NCBI RefSeq assembly: GCF_002884445.1
Contig: NZ_KZ614144.1
Location: forward strand, 289,272-353,271
Direction: 5' to 3'
From: Paenibacillus castaneae
GTDB lineage: Bacteria > Bacillota > Bacilli > Paenibacillales > Paenibacillaceae
DNA: 64,000 nt
Made by a program: the position numbers and the translations under genes
Notes under the pieces: model-generated
What the model was told of the DNA's origin: nothing
Seen by the model: only the letters and a program-made list of their open reading frames with translations
Databases searched by the model: none
Shown: piece by piece, positions 7,205-15,583 of the stretch
Numbering within the stretch: the stretch's first letter is position 1
How the letters are laid out: every line of letters starts with the position of its first letter

Positions 7205-8446
7205 ATGGTTGAAAATATAGTAAATTCCATACAAAATAATTTGAATCTTAACTTATCCCCGTCAGGCATTATTAAAGCAATTATTATTTTCCTATTCGGC
7301 TACTATATTAAGAAAATGTATGATGGCGTTCATAGCTATTTTCTAAAATACTTTAAATCAAAGGGAGTTCGAAATAAATTAAACAAGAGGCTGGCCGCGA
7401 ATAGCGCTAGTACCCTAGGGAATTTAAATATCCTTACTTTAGGCAATGCTAACCCCTATGATTCCAAGAAAGGTATCAATATATTACTTTCAAACAAGAG
7501 CTTGTACGTTGGCTTTCCAGAAGATTTGAGAGAAGAATTGCAAAGAAGCTTTCATAAAGACGATATTGCAGAAGAATTTGTTATGAACACAGACTCTTCT
7601 TTCGATGGAGGCAGTTCATTCTCAGATATTGCAAGAACTACAGATATATTCAACTTACCTGATCTTATTAATAAACATAGGAAAATAGTAGCGAGGCATT
7701 TTATTGAGAAGAGTAACGGCTGTCATTTTAATAAGACAAAACTGGGAGTGTTCAAAATAAATACTCACAGTAGGCACGGTGAAAATGAGAATCCAGTTAT
7801 TAATATGGAGTTATTTCAAACCGACTACTTTACACACAAGGTATTCAGATCAATCTATAAAGAACTATGTTCTAGCGGGCATTCCATCTCACAAGTGAAT
7901 GACGATATGGAATTACAGAAATACAATGCGTTTACGACATCGTTCGGAATTAATTGTTTAATCATTTTGAAGTATGAGCATGGGGTTAAAGATTTTATTC
8001 TTACTAAAAGATCAACCAACGCGACTGAAGTGAACTCTAGGAATCAATATAATATCTCGATGCTTGAAGGCCTGACAGATACGGATAGAGATAACACCGA
8101 TAAAATTGATCTTAGAAAATGTGTCGAAAGAGGGTTGTGTGAAGAACTTGGAATTGAGGATATACACTCTTATGACTCTACAATCAAATTCTACGATGTA
8201 TTTCTAGAGCGAAATTTTCTGGAGCTTGGTATTACTTGTGCGGTCGAAATAAGCAATATGAGTGTTGAGGAGTTGCAGCATAAGGCTGAGTATGCAAAGG
8301 ATAGGACGTTAGAAATATCAGAATTAGTGAAAATTACGAACGATAAAAAGGTATTGAGTGAATTCCTGAGAAAGAATGAATTTAAGCAACAAGCATTATT
8401 TACTATACAGAGAATTTGTACAAGGGAAGGAATAAAAATAGAGTGA
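7205..8446 (+). CDS. Membrane-anchored protein with degenerate C-terminal Nudix-like domain
   Basis: From ATG 7205 the product is 413 residues. An N-terminal hydrophobic segment (about residues 20-38, GIIKAIIIFLFGYYI) precedes a lysine-rich stretch. The middle 200 residues match nothing I know. Near residues 300-320 the sequence VERGLCEELGIE copies the end of a Nudix box (REUxEExGU), but the first Glu is Gly and the upstream Gx5E part is missing or displaced, so catalysis is doubtful. The frame also opens at TTG 7166, but AAGGTG at 7186-7191 favours the ATG, with loose 13-bp spacing. The gene is clearly AT-rich next to its neighbours and alone in its operon, suggesting acquisition. A stress, nucleotide-sensing or defence role is only a guess. 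Confidence 0.55.
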   Translation: MVENIVNSIQNNLNLNLSPSGIIKAIIIFLFGYYIKKMYDGVHSYFLKYFKSKGVRNKLNKRLAANSASTLGNLNILTLGNANPYDSKKGINILLSNKSLYVGFPEDLREELQRSFHKDDIAEEFVMNTDSSFDGGSSFSDIARTTDIFNLPDLINKHRKIVARHFIEKSNGCHFNKTKLGVFKINTHSRHGENENPVINMELFQTDYFTHKVFRSIYKELCSSGHSISQVNDDMELQKYNAFTTSFGINCLIILKYEHGVKDFILTKRSTNATEVNSRNQYNISMLEGLTDTDRDNTDKIDLRKCVERGLCEELGIEDIHSYDSTIKFYDVFLERNFLELGITCAVEISNMSVEELQHKAEYAKDRTLEISELVKITNDKKVLSEFLRKNEFKQQALFTIQRICTREGIKIE

Positions 8447-8626
8447 ATTATTAATATTCGGTGAATGGTATCTAATGAATTGTGGTTTCATATGGATATA
8501 CTCTGGCGAATTGTGGGTTTGTATAACTGGAACTCGCCTTCATCAAGTTTTTGGTTGGTTACAAAGTTTACATTATTTCATGGGAATAATGCGCTAGAAC
8601 AAGTTTACAGATTTCCAAAATAATCA

Positions 8627-8640
8627 TGTAAGCGCTTCAA
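8627..8640. promoter_or_regulatory. cre-like site before GH172 gene
   Basis: TGTAAGCGCTTCAA matches 12 of 14 positions of TGWAANCGNTNWCA and has the common TGTAAGCGCTT half. It lies 27 bp before the start codon, where a bound CcpA could block transcription. Confidence 0.4.
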
Positions 8641-8667
8641 ATAAAATATGAGATTGGAGTGGTTGAT

Positions 8668-9684
8668 GTGAATCCGGATATTTACCAAATACGGAGTGCC
8701 CGTTCCAGACAGTTTACAACCTTTGATCCCGTTACCAAAAGCAAAACGAAACGGATCATGCCTGGAGCGCCAGCAAGCACTATTGTTGAAAGTGACAAGC
8801 CGGGTATCATCAACCGGATGTGGCTGACGTTCCCCGGCTGGTTCTGGAGACACTGGGAGACAGGGGCCGAGAACGATCCTTCGGTCTTGAAGAAGCTGAT
8901 CATTCGTATCTACTGGGACGGTGAATCATATCCATCTGTCGAATGCCCAGCTGGAGATTTTTTTGGAATCGGCCACTGTGAATATAGGCATTTTGTATCT
9001 AGATATATAGGGATGTCAAGCGGTGGTTTCTATTGTTATTTCCCAATGCCCTTCAATAAAGTACGTATCGAACTGGAAAATCTGCATGAGAGCATTCCAA
9101 TTGATGTTTTCTTCAACGCCAATTACGAGGAATATGAGACATTACCGGAAGCATCGGGCCGATTTCATTGCCTCTTCCAGACAAGCCGGCTAGGTGGATC
9201 GGATCCGCTCCTCCTCTTGGATGTAGAAGGGCGGGGTCACTACGTGGGATGCTGTCTGTCTATGCAAGGTGAGTCTCTCAATTATTTGTCCTTCTTGGAA
9301 GCACCTGAATACTTATTCATTGATACGGAAGATCGAGATCATCCGACGATTGTAGGTACTGGATTGGAGGATTATTTCAATGGGGGTTGGTATTTCCGCG
9401 ATGGAGAATATTACGCGGAGCTTCATGGTGTTCCGCTTAAGGATACGCTTCGCTCTATGATTAGCATGTATCGCTTTCACGAGCGTGATGCGATTACTTT
9501 TGATAACAACCTTCGGATTTCCTTCGTTAATCCATGGGAAGCGACGCATTTGAAGCCCTATTGGTATTCTTCTGCGGCATTCTGGTATCAAGATCGTGCA
9601 GCGGCGCTTCCCTATAAGCTCCCCACCGACAAGCTGATGGACATGTACAGGGTGCGCGATACAGATCATCAATCATACCCGTGA
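8668..9684 (+). CDS. GH172 (former DUF2961) glycosidase
   Basis: The 338-residue cytosolic protein shows the DUF2961/GH172 signatures: GIINRMWLTFPG, ECPAGDFFGIGH, the MPFNKVRIELEN strand, and the diagnostic GTGLEDYFNGGWYF. Characterised GH172 enzymes act on fructofuranosides and arabinofuranosides, so a furanosidase role is likely; the two catalytic Glu residues are probably among those in these motifs. The frame opens at GTG 8659, but GGAG at 8656-8659 fits GTG 8668 (8-bp spacing), giving an MNPDIY start. A cre-like site lies just upstream and a terminator hairpin just downstream. It is transcribed alone, before a separate MFS permease gene. Confidence 0.8.
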   Translation: MNPDIYQIRSARSRQFTTFDPVTKSKTKRIMPGAPASTIVESDKPGIINRMWLTFPGWFWRHWETGAENDPSVLKKLIIRIYWDGESYPSVECPAGDFFGIGHCEYRHFVSRYIGMSSGGFYCYFPMPFNKVRIELENLHESIPIDVFFNANYEEYETLPEASGRFHCLFQTSRLGGSDPLLLLDVEGRGHYVGCCLSMQGESLNYLSFLEAPEYLFIDTEDRDHPTIVGTGLEDYFNGGWYFRDGEYYAELHGVPLKDTLRSMISMYRFHERDAITFDNNLRISFVNPWEATHLKPYWYSSAAFWYQDRAAALPYKLPTDKLMDMYRVRDTDHQSYP

Positions 9685-9688
9685 AAAT

Positions 9689-9731
9689 AAAGGCGGATTT
9701 TCATTCCAAAAAGAATGGAAAATCCGCCTTT
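9689..9731. terminator. Long hairpin after GH172 gene
   Basis: AAAGGCGGATTTTC pairs perfectly with GAAAATCCGCCTTT around an inner ATTC/GAAT extension. The tail TTTCACTTTATC is only moderately T-rich, so termination may be partial. Readthrough into the MFS gene is possible. Confidence 0.65.
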
Positions 9732-9863
9732 CACTTTATCATAATTAGCTTGTTGGTAAGGCATATTCCTGCTATTATCATAGTAACTTATTAAATGCAT
9801 TTAATAAGTTTAATTAGCAGCCTTAATCATATAAACATCCCAAACTAAGGAGTACAGACTAAC

Positions 9864-11072
9864 ATGGCAACTTTCTTTTTAATTATTATTTATTTAGCAT
9901 TTATTAGTTTAGGATTGCCAGATTCATTACTTGGATCAGCGTGGCCTGTGATGAGATTGGATCTGAATGCTTCATTAGGAACTGCAGGTATTATTTCAAT
10001 GGTTATTGCAGGTAGTACGATTGTTTCAAGTTTGCTAAGTGGTACCGTTCTTAAACGTTTTGGTACGGGAAAAGTTACGCTTGTAAGTTGTATGATGACA
10101 GCTGTAGCTTTACTTGGATTTGCGTGGTCTCCTTCATTAATTTGGTTAATTATTTTTGCGCTTCCACTAGGCTTGGGCGCGGGATCTGTAGATGCCGGGT
10201 TAAATAGTTATGTGGCTGCACATTATAAAGCCCATCATATGAGTTGGTTGCATTGTTTCTGGGGGGTAGGGGCTACGCTTGGTCCTATTATTATGGCTTC
10301 CTTTATTTCGGGGCAAGACCTATGGAGACAAGGCTATCTTACTGTTGCCGGTATTCAATTTATACTAGTTATCATACTATTCGCTTCGCTTCCTTTGTGG
10401 GATAAAATTGCTAAAAGCAGCACTGTATCGCATGGAGAAAGCCCCAATGAGTTACATAATCAAGAGTTAGAACAAGCTTCCGAGCATACCAAACCATGGA
10501 ATGTAAAAGGGGTTAAACTAGCCATGTTAACCTTCTTATTTTATTGTGGGGTAGAAGCAAGCATGGGATTGTGGGGGAGCAGTTTTCTTGTAAACATAAA
10601 AGACTTACCTGCGTCAACTGCAGCGAAATGGGTGTCCTTGTTCTATTTAGGTATTACATTTGGCCGATTCATTACGGGCTTTATTACATTTAAGATGAGT
10701 AATAGAAAGCTTATTCGGTATGGTCAAATGATCGCTTTAGTTGGTACACTATTGCTAGTATTACCTTTTCCAACTATTGTGTCGCTTGTCGGTTTTATGA
10801 CTATAGGATTGGGGCTAGCACCCATATTTCCATGTATGCTGCATGAAACCCCTAAGCGATTTGGGCAAAAGCACGCTCAGTCCATTATGGGCTATCAGAT
10901 GGCAACGGCTTATACGGGCAGTACATTCATACCGCCTATTATTGGACTGCTTGCATCTTATTCCACGATGGGTATTTTTCCGACGATTATCATTGTTTTT
11001 GCTATTGCGATGCTCTTATGTACTGAGAAGCTTAATACATACATCAAGAATAGAAAAGTTGGAGTCAGATAA
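9864..11072 (+). CDS. Major facilitator superfamily transporter (sugar-permease-like)
   Basis: The 402-residue protein has about 12 hydrophobic segments in two six-helix halves, split by a hydrophilic loop around residues 185-215 (SSTVSHGESPNEL). The conserved MFS loop 2-3 appears as LKRFGTGKVTL (residues 62-72). The second half contains FGRFITGFITFKMSNRKLIRYG, the matching loop. The overall look recalls the fucose/glucose permease group. AAGGAG lies 11 bp before the ATG. The neighbouring GH172 and CBM9-like genes suggest a carbohydrate substrate, but this is inference. Confidence 0.8.
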   Translation: MATFFLIIIYLAFISLGLPDSLLGSAWPVMRLDLNASLGTAGIISMVIAGSTIVSSLLSGTVLKRFGTGKVTLVSCMMTAVALLGFAWSPSLIWLIIFALPLGLGAGSVDAGLNSYVAAHYKAHHMSWLHCFWGVGATLGPIIMASFISGQDLWRQGYLTVAGIQFILVIILFASLPLWDKIAKSSTVSHGESPNELHNQELEQASEHTKPWNVKGVKLAMLTFLFYCGVEASMGLWGSSFLVNIKDLPASTAAKWVSLFYLGITFGRFITGFITFKMSNRKLIRYGQMIALVGTLLLVLPFPTIVSLVGFMTIGLGLAPIFPCMLHETPKRFGQKHAQSIMGYQMATAYTGSTFIPPIIGLLASYSTMGIFPTIIIVFAIAMLLCTEKLNTYIKNRKVGVR

Positions 11073-11143
11073 AGTATCCATTAAAGTGCCGAATTGAACT
11101 AAAGGCTATTGGTATGAATAACAATAGATAGGAGGGAGGATTG

Positions 11144-11749
11144 ATGATGCAGTATGCATGTCAGTATGTTGAAGATGTAAATAGTAATTTTTCCTGGTCT
11201 ACAGTTGAAGCTGTTACGCTGCGAGATGTCGTTACAGGAAACAAGCCTCGATTAGAAACAAGGGTTCGCGCCTGTTGGACGAGGGAGCATTTATGTATTC
11301 GCTTCGAATGTGAAGATGACCATATTGTAGCGACGATGGAGAAGCATGATGATCCTATATATCTTGAAGATGTTGTCGAGGTTTTCCTTGATGAATCCGG
11401 ATTAGGAGAAACCTATTTTGAGTTAGAAGTAAGCCCTCTAAACGTTGTGTTCGACGCTCGTATACAAATGGATAAAACCGATTGTTCAATTATCGCGGAC
11501 ACATCCTGGGATGCACAGGGACTGCAGACTCTTGTAGTCAAGGCAGATGAACGACTGTATGTCTATGAAATCCTTATTCCCTTTTCTAATTTTCAGCAGG
11601 CTCCGCAAGCAGGAACACAATGGAAATGGAATTTGTACCGAATTGACGAGGATCAACAAGGTCAACGCCACTATTGGGCTTGGTCACCGACAGGTGTTGT
11701 CAATTACCATATTCCTAAACATTTTGGATCTCTCGTTTTTTGTAAGTAA
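11144..11749 (+). CDS. CBM9/DOMON-like carbohydrate-binding protein
   Basis: The product is about 201 residues and resembles the carbohydrate-binding family 9-like domain found alone in Paenibacillus. Typical pieces are TRVRACWTREHLCIRFECED near residue 45, DDPIYLEDVVEVFLDE near 70, YFELEVSPLNVVFDAR near 90 and WKWNLYRID with HYWAWSPTG near 165-185. There is no signal peptide, so it binds sugar inside the cell or has another role. A double site (GGAGGGAGGA, 11131-11140) precedes TTG 11141, ATG 11144 and ATG 11147; spacing favours one of the ATGs. A strong terminator follows. Confidence 0.7.
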   Translation: MMQYACQYVEDVNSNFSWSTVEAVTLRDVVTGNKPRLETRVRACWTREHLCIRFECEDDHIVATMEKHDDPIYLEDVVEVFLDESGLGETYFELEVSPLNVVFDARIQMDKTDCSIIADTSWDAQGLQTLVVKADERLYVYEILIPFSNFQQAPQAGTQWKWNLYRIDEDQQGQRHYWAWSPTGVVNYHIPKHFGSLVFCK

Positions 11750-11777
11750 ATTCTCGCCCCTCCTATCAAGTTTCAGT

Positions 11778-11812
11778 AAAAAGACATCTTATTAAAGGTG
11801 TCTTTTTCTCTT
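11778..11812 (+). terminator. Intrinsic terminator after CBM9-like gene
   Basis: A 13-bp stem AAAAAGACATCTT / AAGGTGTCTTTTT (one G:T pair) with an ATTA loop, followed by TCTCTTTTG. Confidence 0.85.
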
Positions 11813-11862
11813 TTGAACAACTTTTGAAAAAGAGATCTTGATTTCATCAGTCATTTTACGTG

Positions 11863-11900
11863 GAAATGGCACCGACCTTAGTGGAATATGGTGCCATTTC
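11863..11900. repeat. Inverted repeat between convergent genes
   Basis: GAAATGGCACC and GGTGCCATTTC form a perfect 11-bp stem with a 16-base loop. The plus-strand tail TTTGCTTTC could make it a backup terminator; the minus-strand tail is not T-rich. Confidence 0.55.
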
Positions 11901-11932
11901 TTTGCTTTCAACTTGAACGCAGCATGGCTAAT

Positions 11933-12577
11933 CTAATAATGAGGAATAAGATAGGGAGTTATTCCTTCAGCAATAACTTGATGCCCCCGATCATTGGGAT
12001 GGATGGGCAGAGATCCTTTCAATGCATCTTCTATTCTGCCGTTTCGATAACCATAGATGAGGTTTGCTTGTTTTCCTTCAAACCACCTATGAACGGGAAC
12101 AGTTTTTACATGATAACTGTGGGCGATCTCATTAGTGGTGTAATTTAGTTGGTTAATCGACGCAATTGCAAGAGGGCTGTTCGGAGATGGATTATATTGC
12201 GTGCAGCATATGATTCGGGCATGGCTGCCATTCTGTATTTGAGTTAGAATAGCGCTTAAATTCCGCTTGTATTCGGATAATATTTGTTTTACAGCTAATG
12301 GCTGCTGGTTTCTAAGCGAAGACAGCGCAGCGTCGGCTAAATCAACTCCTCCAATCCAGATCGAAACAACAGAAGATTCACTTATAACGGCTGCTCCCTG
12401 CCTTTTTACTGCATGTAATAGATCATAGCTGCTCCAGCCAGGACGAGCCAACACATATCCGGAAACCCTACGAGAGCGCGAATTTAAAGCGGATACGGCC
12501 AATTGTGGATAGGCCTTTGCGAAAGAGGAAGCATTTTCACCATACGTAATGGAGTCTCCAAGAGCTGTATAAATCAT
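11933..12577 (-). CDS. SGNH/GDSL-family hydrolase with unusual last motif
   Basis: From ATG 12577 (GGGTGG 7 bp upstream) the product is 214 residues. Block I is ALGDSITYG (Ser9 nucleophile), block II contains RPGWSS, and block III VSIWIGGVDLAD has Gly in the oxyanion role. The last block is LPIHPNDRGH: the His is present, but the Asp normally three residues before it is Leu. SGNH enzymes are esterases, deacetylases or lipases; many in polysaccharide clusters deacetylate sugars. It is cytosolic and alone in its transcript. Loss of the Asp may weaken the triad or be compensated elsewhere. Confidence 0.75.
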   Translation of the reverse strand: MIYTALGDSITYGENASSFAKAYPQLAVSALNSRSRRVSGYVLARPGWSSYDLLHAVKRQGAAVISESSVVSIWIGGVDLADAALSSLRNQQPLAVKQILSEYKRNLSAILTQIQNGSHARIICCTQYNPSPNSPLAIASINQLNYTTNEIAHSYHVKTVPVHRWFEGKQANLIYGYRNGRIEDALKGSLPIHPNDRGHQVIAEGITPYLIPHY

Positions 12578-12939
12578 AAGAATACCACCCACTCTATTCC
12601 TAATTATTCATTAATAATAAATCGCTCGGTGAACATTGAAACAAATTGTTGCCCTGCACATTCATGTAATTCTCAAGTTCATCTTAATGGTATATTATTG
12701 CAATCATGAGTAGATTGCGTGGACATTTATATCTAATGCTTTGAATAGGGCTCTTAACATACTTCTTGAAGTAGTAGAGGGGCGATACTCGTGTGACATC
12801 AATCCTAAAAGCAGCTCATATGCTTCTTATAGATGATTATCTGCCATAAACTTCAAATGACCACTCATAATCAATTGGTTGCCAACCTATTAATTATGTG
12901 GTTTAATACATGAATGGCAAAACAACAATGAATATAAAC

Positions 12940-12960
12940 ATAGTTAAATTTTTTAACTAT
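12940..12960. repeat. AT-rich 21-bp palindrome
   Basis: ATAGTTAAA-TTT-TTTAACTAT has perfect 9-bp arms. It lies in the 456-bp divergent gap before the VTT gene and may be an operator. Nothing else clear was seen in 12578-12930. Confidence 0.4.
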
Positions 12961-12990
12961 TTTCAAGAAAATGAATTGAGATATAGAACA

Positions 12991-13006
12991 AAGGAATTCA
13001 TTCCTT
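12991..13006. promoter_or_regulatory. 16-bp palindrome before VTT gene
   Basis: AAGGAAT-TC-ATTCCTT has perfect arms and lies 14 bp before the ribosome site GGAGGAGG (13021-13028). It could be an operator or an mRNA hairpin affecting translation. Confidence 0.4.
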
Positions 13007-13033
13007 ATTGAACACGTAAAGGAGGAGGTGTTC

Positions 13034-13696
13034 ATGAATAAACGGAGTGTTAGACTCACTATTTTTGCAGCTATTGTTATTTCCGTTCTTATTTTATTAT
13101 ATTCGGAAGCGGGAAGTTATCTGCTGCATGCTGATTTAGATCAAATTAGGCAGATGACTAACGACAATCTCGTTCTAATGCTGCTGATCTTGTTTATCAT
13201 GATGGTTATTCAGAATTTATTCACTCTCATCCCAATCCTTTTGGTAATATCGGTTAATATTTCGTTGTTTGGATTGTGGTATGGCTATTTATGGAGCTTA
13301 CTCACGAGTATAGTAGCGGCTACAATTACTTTCTACGCGGTTCGTTTATGGTTTCAAGATGTGGTTAATAAGCGGCTAAAACGAGGATGGGTAGATAAAA
13401 TTGAGCAAAAAGGATATTGGTATGTTTTTATCGGCAGAATATTCCCATTTGTTCCTACTAGCCTTATTAATATCGCTTCAGGCGTAAGTGCTGTTAAAGT
13501 CAAACACTTTATTATTAGTACCGCTATTGGAAATTTTGTTTATTTTGCGATCCTATCCTTAATTGCTGACAGAATCATGTTCGGTTTCGAACAGGGCTTG
13601 TATGTAGGGATCGCCGTTGTGGTCATTGGCATTATTGTGGCAGGAGTATGGAAACGCAAAAAAACAAAGAAGAAACAGTCAGATTCTATTTATTGA
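13034..13696 (+). CDS. VTT-domain (TVP38/DedA-like) membrane protein
   Basis: From ATG 13034 (GGAGGAGG 5 bp upstream) the product is 220 residues with about five or six hydrophobic segments. The VTT core FIGRIFPFVPTSLINIASG near residues 135-153 followed by GNFVYFAILSLIAD is characteristic, as is the short re-entrant Pro/Gly-rich segment near residues 70-95. Proteins of this superfamily act as lipid flippases or membrane homeostasis factors, including undecaprenyl-phosphate recycling. The C-terminus is highly basic (KRKKTKKKQ) and would sit in the cytosol. It is a single-gene transcript ended by a 22-bp stem. Confidence 0.8.
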   Translation: MNKRSVRLTIFAAIVISVLILLYSEAGSYLLHADLDQIRQMTNDNLVLMLLILFIMMVIQNLFTLIPILLVISVNISLFGLWYGYLWSLLTSIVAATITFYAVRLWFQDVVNKRLKRGWVDKIEQKGYWYVFIGRIFPFVPTSLINIASGVSAVKVKHFIISTAIGNFVYFAILSLIADRIMFGFEQGLYVGIAVVVIGIIVAGVWKRKKTKKKQSDSIY

Positions 13697-13748
13697 TGAG
13701 TTTATTTATGATCTTAAACAAAGAGTGCCTATGGGGCTCCTATAAACT

Positions 13749-13804
13749 GGTACCCATACACTGGACACTTTGAAAAAAAGTGTCTAGTGTATGGGTACCT
13801 TTTT
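13749..13804 (+). terminator. Very long-stem terminator after VTT gene
   Basis: A 22-bp stem (13749-13770 with 13778-13799, one G:T pair) and a 7-base loop are followed by TTTTT. The stem is unusually long for a terminator and could be part of an eroded mobile element end. Confidence 0.8.
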
Positions 13805-13835
13805 GTATACTGGAATGAACAGTAGGGGCGAACCT

Positions 13836-13970
13836 ATGAGTAAAAAACACTTTAATAGAAACGAGCTGAGCAACCTTACTATTGGAAATGAAGGTCTCAG
13901 ACAAGAAGCAGTGGACTATATTGACTGGATTCTAAACAACGCGAAAGTGAAAGAGCGAGGTATCGAATAG
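13836..13970 (+). CDS. Possible 44-residue small protein
   Basis: An ATG with AGGGGCG upstream opens a 44-codon frame beginning MSKKHFNRNEL and ending VKERGIE. The first residues recall the start of IS3-type OrfA proteins in Bacillota (MSKKxFTxxEI), and a long inverted repeat lies just upstream, so it may be a remnant of an insertion sequence. It could also be a real small protein or chance. The remainder of 13697-14031 holds a GC-rich imperfect hairpin at 13981-14019. Confidence 0.3.
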   Translation: MSKKHFNRNELSNLTIGNEGLRQEAVDYIDWILNNAKVKERGIE

Positions 13971-14031
13971 ATCCAGCGAGCAGGCCTCACGGCGGGAACC
14001 CCCCGTCCTGATTGGCCTGTTGCCGTTGTTA

Positions 14032-15498
14032 TCACGCCTTTATGAGATGACTTAGAACGGTCTGCGGCTGCTGCCCGATTACAAGTTTTCCATCTTGAAC
14101 ATAGCCTTCTTCACGATCTGTCAGCTCTCGTATGAGCCGTTCTCTCCAAAGCTGCAAAGTGGCCAATGAGGCTGGTTCGTCTACCTTGTTATGCAGCTCC
14201 GATGGGTCGGAAGCCAGATCAAATAGCTGTTCTTCACCGGACTGTGAATACCAAATATATTTCATCAATCCGTTTGTCACATAGTGATGAGACAGAGTGC
14301 CATATGCATGCTCTCCATGCACATATTCGCGCCAAGTGACATTGGGTTCATTACGGCATAGCGGAAGCAGGCTCTCGCCATCTACCGATTCTGGTATTAT
14401 TGCTCCAACTGCATCCAATAGCGTGGGCATAATATCACGCAGCTCGACTACCTTGTCTTCTTTAGCGCCACGACTTAACCCCAAGCCTCCCGTATAATCT
14501 GCGACAATTAAAGGAACTTTCGCGCTGCCCTCATAAGCGAGCGACTTCCGGAAGAAATGATGGTCACCGAGCAATTCTCCATGATCTGAAGTAAATACCA
14601 CTACCGTATTGTGCAGTACCCCATATTCATTAAGTGCATTAAGCAATCTGCCAATTTGAAAGTCTAAGTGAGTAATTAGAGCGAAATAAGCAGCTTTAGC
14701 GCGGTCCAGACGCTTCTTGGACAGCTTGCTTAATCTAGTTGTTGGATCGCCTGATCCATTCTCTGCCATATGCAGATCAACCCAGTCGCCTACTGGGGAG
14801 TCCGGCATATCCTCATTGAGATACATGTCGAAGTAGGCCTGAGGTGGATCAAATGGCGGATGCGGACGAACAAATGACGTACACAGGTAGAACGGCTTGC
14901 TCGGGTCACGTCGACGTAGAAAATCAATGGACTGCGTAACTGCCCAGTTTGTTGGATGCAGTCTTTCCTCAAGATGCCACGGTAGTGCAACCGTTGATGC
15001 ATTGCAATCTAGACCGTTGTCCATGAGATCATAGGTAGATTCACCGTCGGTATTCCTTATCCAGTTCAAATAGTCATCACATTCATTGAAATGCTCAGCA
15101 CGCATTGTCCGATCATTATAGCGGTTATAGTGCATGTATCCGTCATGCAGCACGACATTGTGATACCCGCATAAGCTGCGTGTCGGATACACATGCATCT
15201 TGCCAATACATTGTGTATGGTATCCCGCCTTTGCTAGTTCGCCCGGTAGTGTATGCTCGTATGTCCATGGAATATGCTCTTCGTACCCCACTCGTCCATG
15301 AGAGCGTTGGTCCATACCGGTTAAGAGCGCAGCACGCGCGGGTATACAGGTCGGTGTCGCGGAATAAGCATTGCGAAACAATACACCGTCCTCTGCAAGC
15401 TTATCCAAATTCGGCGTCTGTACGGTCGGATGGCCAAGTATGCTTAAGCAATCGCCCCGCATTTGATCCACAGTAATGAATAGCACGTTTGGTTTCAC
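14032..15498 (-). CDS. Cytosolic type I sulfatase (S1 family)
   Basis: The 488-residue product has the S1 signature CIPARAALLTG with Cys51, which a formylglycine-generating enzyme must convert to the catalytic aldehyde. Calcium ligands are in FITVDQMRGD near residue 11 and in FTSDHGELLGDH near residue 305. There is no signal peptide, so desulfation happens inside the cell. It is the last gene of the minus-strand importer operon, 85 bp after the binding-protein gene, from which it is separated by a perfect hairpin. The context implies import of a sulfated oligosaccharide and its intracellular desulfation. No maturase gene is in the window. Confidence 0.85.
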   Translation of the reverse strand: MKPNVLFITVDQMRGDCLSILGHPTVQTPNLDKLAEDGVLFRNAYSATPTCIPARAALLTGMDQRSHGRVGYEEHIPWTYEHTLPGELAKAGYHTQCIGKMHVYPTRSLCGYHNVVLHDGYMHYNRYNDRTMRAEHFNECDDYLNWIRNTDGESTYDLMDNGLDCNASTVALPWHLEERLHPTNWAVTQSIDFLRRRDPSKPFYLCTSFVRPHPPFDPPQAYFDMYLNEDMPDSPVGDWVDLHMAENGSGDPTTRLSKLSKKRLDRAKAAYFALITHLDFQIGRLLNALNEYGVLHNTVVVFTSDHGELLGDHHFFRKSLAYEGSAKVPLIVADYTGGLGLSRGAKEDKVVELRDIMPTLLDAVGAIIPESVDGESLLPLCRNEPNVTWREYVHGEHAYGTLSHHYVTNGLMKYIWYSQSGEEQLFDLASDPSELHNKVDEPASLATLQLWRERLIRELTDREEGYVQDGKLVIGQQPQTVLSHLIKA

Positions 15499-15528
15499 TT
15501 TTTGTATCCCCTCCTGATAGCGTGAAGC

Positions 15529-15557
15529 TCACGGATGCTGACATGCAGCATCCGTGA
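15529..15557. repeat. Intercistronic hairpin between binding protein and sulfatase
   Basis: TCACGGATGCTG-ACATG-CAGCATCCGTGA is a perfect 12-bp stem with no T-run after it on the minus strand. It probably stabilises the binding-protein mRNA and gives it higher expression than the sulfatase. Confidence 0.65.
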
Positions 15558-15583
15558 ACCCATTGATTAGGGTTTTGTATTTA

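Noticed and set aside
13981-14019. GC-rich imperfect hairpin as terminator of the sulfatase gene
   Set aside because: CAGGCC / GGCCTG with an inner stem is present, but no T-run follows on the minus strand, so I did not call it a terminator.
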